Shown piece after piece: positions 23,157-24,840 of a stretch of 24,840 nucleotides of DNA (position 1 is the stretch's first letter; every line of letters starts with the position of its first letter). The translations under genes and the position numbers were made by a program. Below the pieces are notes generated by a model. That model did not search any database, was not told the origin of the DNA, and saw only the letters and a program-made list of their open reading frames with translations. The stretch comes from DATKZH01 sp964475955 (GTDB lineage: Bacteria > Planctomycetota > Planctomycetia > Pirellulales > Thermoguttaceae), in NCBI GenBank assembly GCA_964475955.1, contig CAYYZY010000117.1, positions 1 through 24,840 of the forward strand, read 5' to 3'.

Positions 23157-24748
23157 GCGATTCGGCGCGCAAGCATCGGGTCGGGACCGCTCGGCGGCTC
23201 GACGCGCTGCCGGCGATCGTGGCGACCGTGGTGCTGCTTGCGCCGCTGGTGTTGGCCTGGCTGCCCCAGGGGGCACCGACCACGCCGGGCGAGGGCGCGG
23301 GCGCGGAGATCCGGTGGACGGCCTTCGGCGCGAGCCTCGCCGTGGCCGCTTGCGCCGCCCTTCTGGCCGTGGTGGTCGGCGGGGCGCTGGCCGGGCTTCT
23401 GGTGTTGACCGACTTTCCGGGGCGTCCGTTTTGGGCCACGGTCGCACTGGTTCCCTTCGTTTGCCCCTCCATGGTTTGGGCGTTGGGGCAGGTGTACTGC
23501 TACGGGCCCGGCGGGCTCATGGAACGATGGTGCGGCGGGACCTGGCGGGCCTTCCAGGCGTGGTCCGATCCGGGGCACTACCTGGTCACCACGCTCGTGC
23601 TGGCCCAGGTGCATGCCCCGCTGGCGATGCTGATCGTCGGGCGGGGACTGGTCCGGTTGCACCGCGCCGGGCTCGATTCGGCACGGCTGCTGTTGGCCCC
23701 CGGCGCCATGATCCGCTGGACGATCGGCGCGGTCCGCCCGGAAGCCACGGCCGCCTTCCTGCTCTGCCTGGCGCTCGCGCTGGGCAACTTCGGCGTGCCC
23801 CACGTGCTCCAGTGCCGTTTGTACACGATGGAGATCTACGAGCGCACGGTCAACTACCTCGACCACGTGGGCGCCATGCGCATGGGACTGCCGTTGGTCG
23901 CCGTGGCCGTGCTCGCCACCGCCGGCATGGCGCTGGCCGAACGCCGCGCCCGGTACGCAACGGCCGAGCCCTCGTCGGCGCCCGCGCCGATCCGTCTGGG
24001 GTGGAAGTGCTACTTAGCGGGCGGCGTGCTGGGGCTGTACGTCGTCGCCAGCGGTCTCCTGCCGGTGGCCGCCGTGGTCTACGAGTGCCAATCGCCGGGC
24101 CACTTCCTCGAGGCGGTCTCCGAGGCGGCCGTGGAGACGCGGAACTCGCTCGGCATCGGGGCCGCGGCGGCCGGCGTGGCGCTGGTGGCCGGGCTGGCCG
24201 TCGGCGTGTGGGCCGCCACGCGCGCCCGGCCGGCCGTCGACGTGCTGGCGATCGTCCCGCTCGGAATTCCCCCGCTGCTTCTGGGTCTGGCTTACCTGCG
24301 GTTTTACAACCGCTCGTGGCCGGTCAACCTGGCCGTGGTGGGAAACACCAGCGCGCTGGTGATCCTGGCGCTGGCGGCGCGCGGCTGGCCTTTCGTGACC
24401 CGAGCGGCGGCCGCGGGGCGCCGCCGCATCGCGCCGGAGTGGCTGGAAGCGGCTCGGCTGGGACGGGTCGGCGTGCCCGCGCGTTTTCGGCGGATCAGCC
24501 TGCCGCTCTTGGCCGACCACGTGGCGGTCGGCGCGATCGTGGCCTTCATCCTGGCGGTGGGCGACGTCCAAATCACCCAGATGCTCTGCGCCCCCGGCAC
24601 CGGCACGCTGGCCCTGCGCCTGTTCACGTTCCTCCACTTCGGGCCCGCGCACGTGGCGGCCGCGCTGGCGCTTTTGCAACTGAGCCTCTCGACGGTCCCC
24701 CTGCTGGTCTACTTCCTGGTCACCAACCGGTGGCTCCAGGTGGTGTGA
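23153..24748 (+). CDS. Two-domain ABC transporter permease (FbpB/iron type)
   Basis: The protein has 531 residues and about 12 hydrophobic segments arranged as two tandem permease halves. The second half has a clear EAA loop for contact with the ATPase, EAARLGRVGVPARFRRISLP; the first half has a degenerate counterpart, LDSARLLLAPGAMIRWTIGA. Fused permeases of this layout serve ferric-iron and related uptake systems, consistent with the binding protein just upstream. The GTG at 23153 overlaps the stop of that gene (GTGA) and has AAGGAG at 23136-23141, indicating translational coupling; longer upstream frames overlap the binding-protein gene and are not used. An ATPase gene is expected after it but the window ends 92 bp later, so its presence is untested. 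Confidence 0.88.
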   Translation: MSDSARKHRVGTARRLDALPAIVATVVLLAPLVLAWLPQGAPTTPGEGAGAEIRWTAFGASLAVAACAALLAVVVGGALAGLLVLTDFPGRPFWATVALVPFVCPSMVWALGQVYCYGPGGLMERWCGGTWRAFQAWSDPGHYLVTTLVLAQVHAPLAMLIVGRGLVRLHRAGLDSARLLLAPGAMIRWTIGAVRPEATAAFLLCLALALGNFGVPHVLQCRLYTMEIYERTVNYLDHVGAMRMGLPLVAVAVLATAGMALAERRARYATAEPSSAPAPIRLGWKCYLAGGVLGLYVVASGLLPVAAVVYECQSPGHFLEAVSEAAVETRNSLGIGAAAAGVALVAGLAVGVWAATRARPAVDVLAIVPLGIPPLLLGLAYLRFYNRSWPVNLAVVGNTSALVILALAARGWPFVTRAAAAGRRRIAPEWLEAARLGRVGVPARFRRISLPLLADHVAVGAIVAFILAVGDVQITQMLCAPGTGTLALRLFTFLHFGPAHVAAALALLQLSLSTVPLLVYFLVTNRWLQVV

Positions 24749-24840
24749 AGCGGCCTGAAGCGTCCATCCTGTGGGGCGCGTTTCCAACCGAACTTCTCCC
24801 CGATTTTGGGCGGTTTTTGGGCCCAAGGGCAATGAGGGCA
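24749..24840. other. 3' edge of the window
   Basis: 92 bp after the permease. It contains the 10-base palindrome TTGGGCCCAA and no gene; a following ATPase gene would start beyond the edge. Confidence 0.3.

Overview
The window is high-GC DNA that most resembles a planctomycete (Planctomycetota, probably Pirellulales-like). The signs are a DUF1559 protein with a prepilin-type leader, a secreted FG-GAP/LamG protein, a Cys-type sulfatase, a GH99-like protein, a lectin-like protein of a kind typical of this phylum, an imuA-imuB mutagenesis pair, and hairpin-type interspersed repeats. This assignment rests on recalled family knowledge and was not checked by any search. No rRNA, tRNA, CRISPR array or complete insertion sequence was seen.

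Layout. 0.07-1.1 kb (+): sulfotransferase-like gene. 1.15-4.8 kb (-): three co-directional genes, which are an HlyD-type adaptor, an SGNH/GDSL hydrolase broken by an internal deletion, and a secreted terpene-cyclase-fold (prenyltransferase/squalene-oxidase repeat) protein. A 106-bp cluster of four hairpins sits between the last two. 5.2-6.2 kb (+): membrane-anchored diguanylate cyclase with an intact GGDEF motif and I-site, followed directly by the 3' end of a lost alpha/beta hydrolase. 6.7-8.7 kb: DUF1559 gene (-), with an in-frame TGA at codon 3, divergent from a small lipoprotein (+). A second, decayed copy of the same hydrolase 3' end lies just after the lipoprotein, so this pair is bracketed by direct repeats. 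9.1-11.5 kb (+): imuA-imuB with a good promoter and a candidate operator, but no dnaE2 behind it. 11.5-21.2 kb: carbohydrate-related secreted proteins, namely a sulfatase (-), a three-part lectin-like protein (+), a GH99-like protein with three homologous beta-sandwich modules (-), and a LamG plus FG-GAP protein (-). 21.5-24.75 kb (+): a small membrane protein, then a ferric-iron-type ABC transporter binding lipoprotein and its two-domain permease. An ATPase gene could lie past the window end.

How the genes fit together. The sulfatase, GH99-like protein, lectin-like protein and LamG/FG-GAP protein look like an outer or periplasmic set for sulfated polysaccharide handling, but this is inferred from neighbourhood only. 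ImuA/ImuB would serve damage-induced mutagenesis together with a DnaE2 encoded elsewhere. The iron transporter pair is translationally coupled.

The most unusual signal is repeat biology. An 81-bp element with perfect 19-bp inverted ends sits exactly in frame (27 codons) inside the FG-GAP gene, and related short repeats occur at other gene edges, inside the GH99-like gene and in intergenic gaps. The second most unusual signal is the DUF1559/lipoprotein pair bracketed by two hydrolase-tail remnants.
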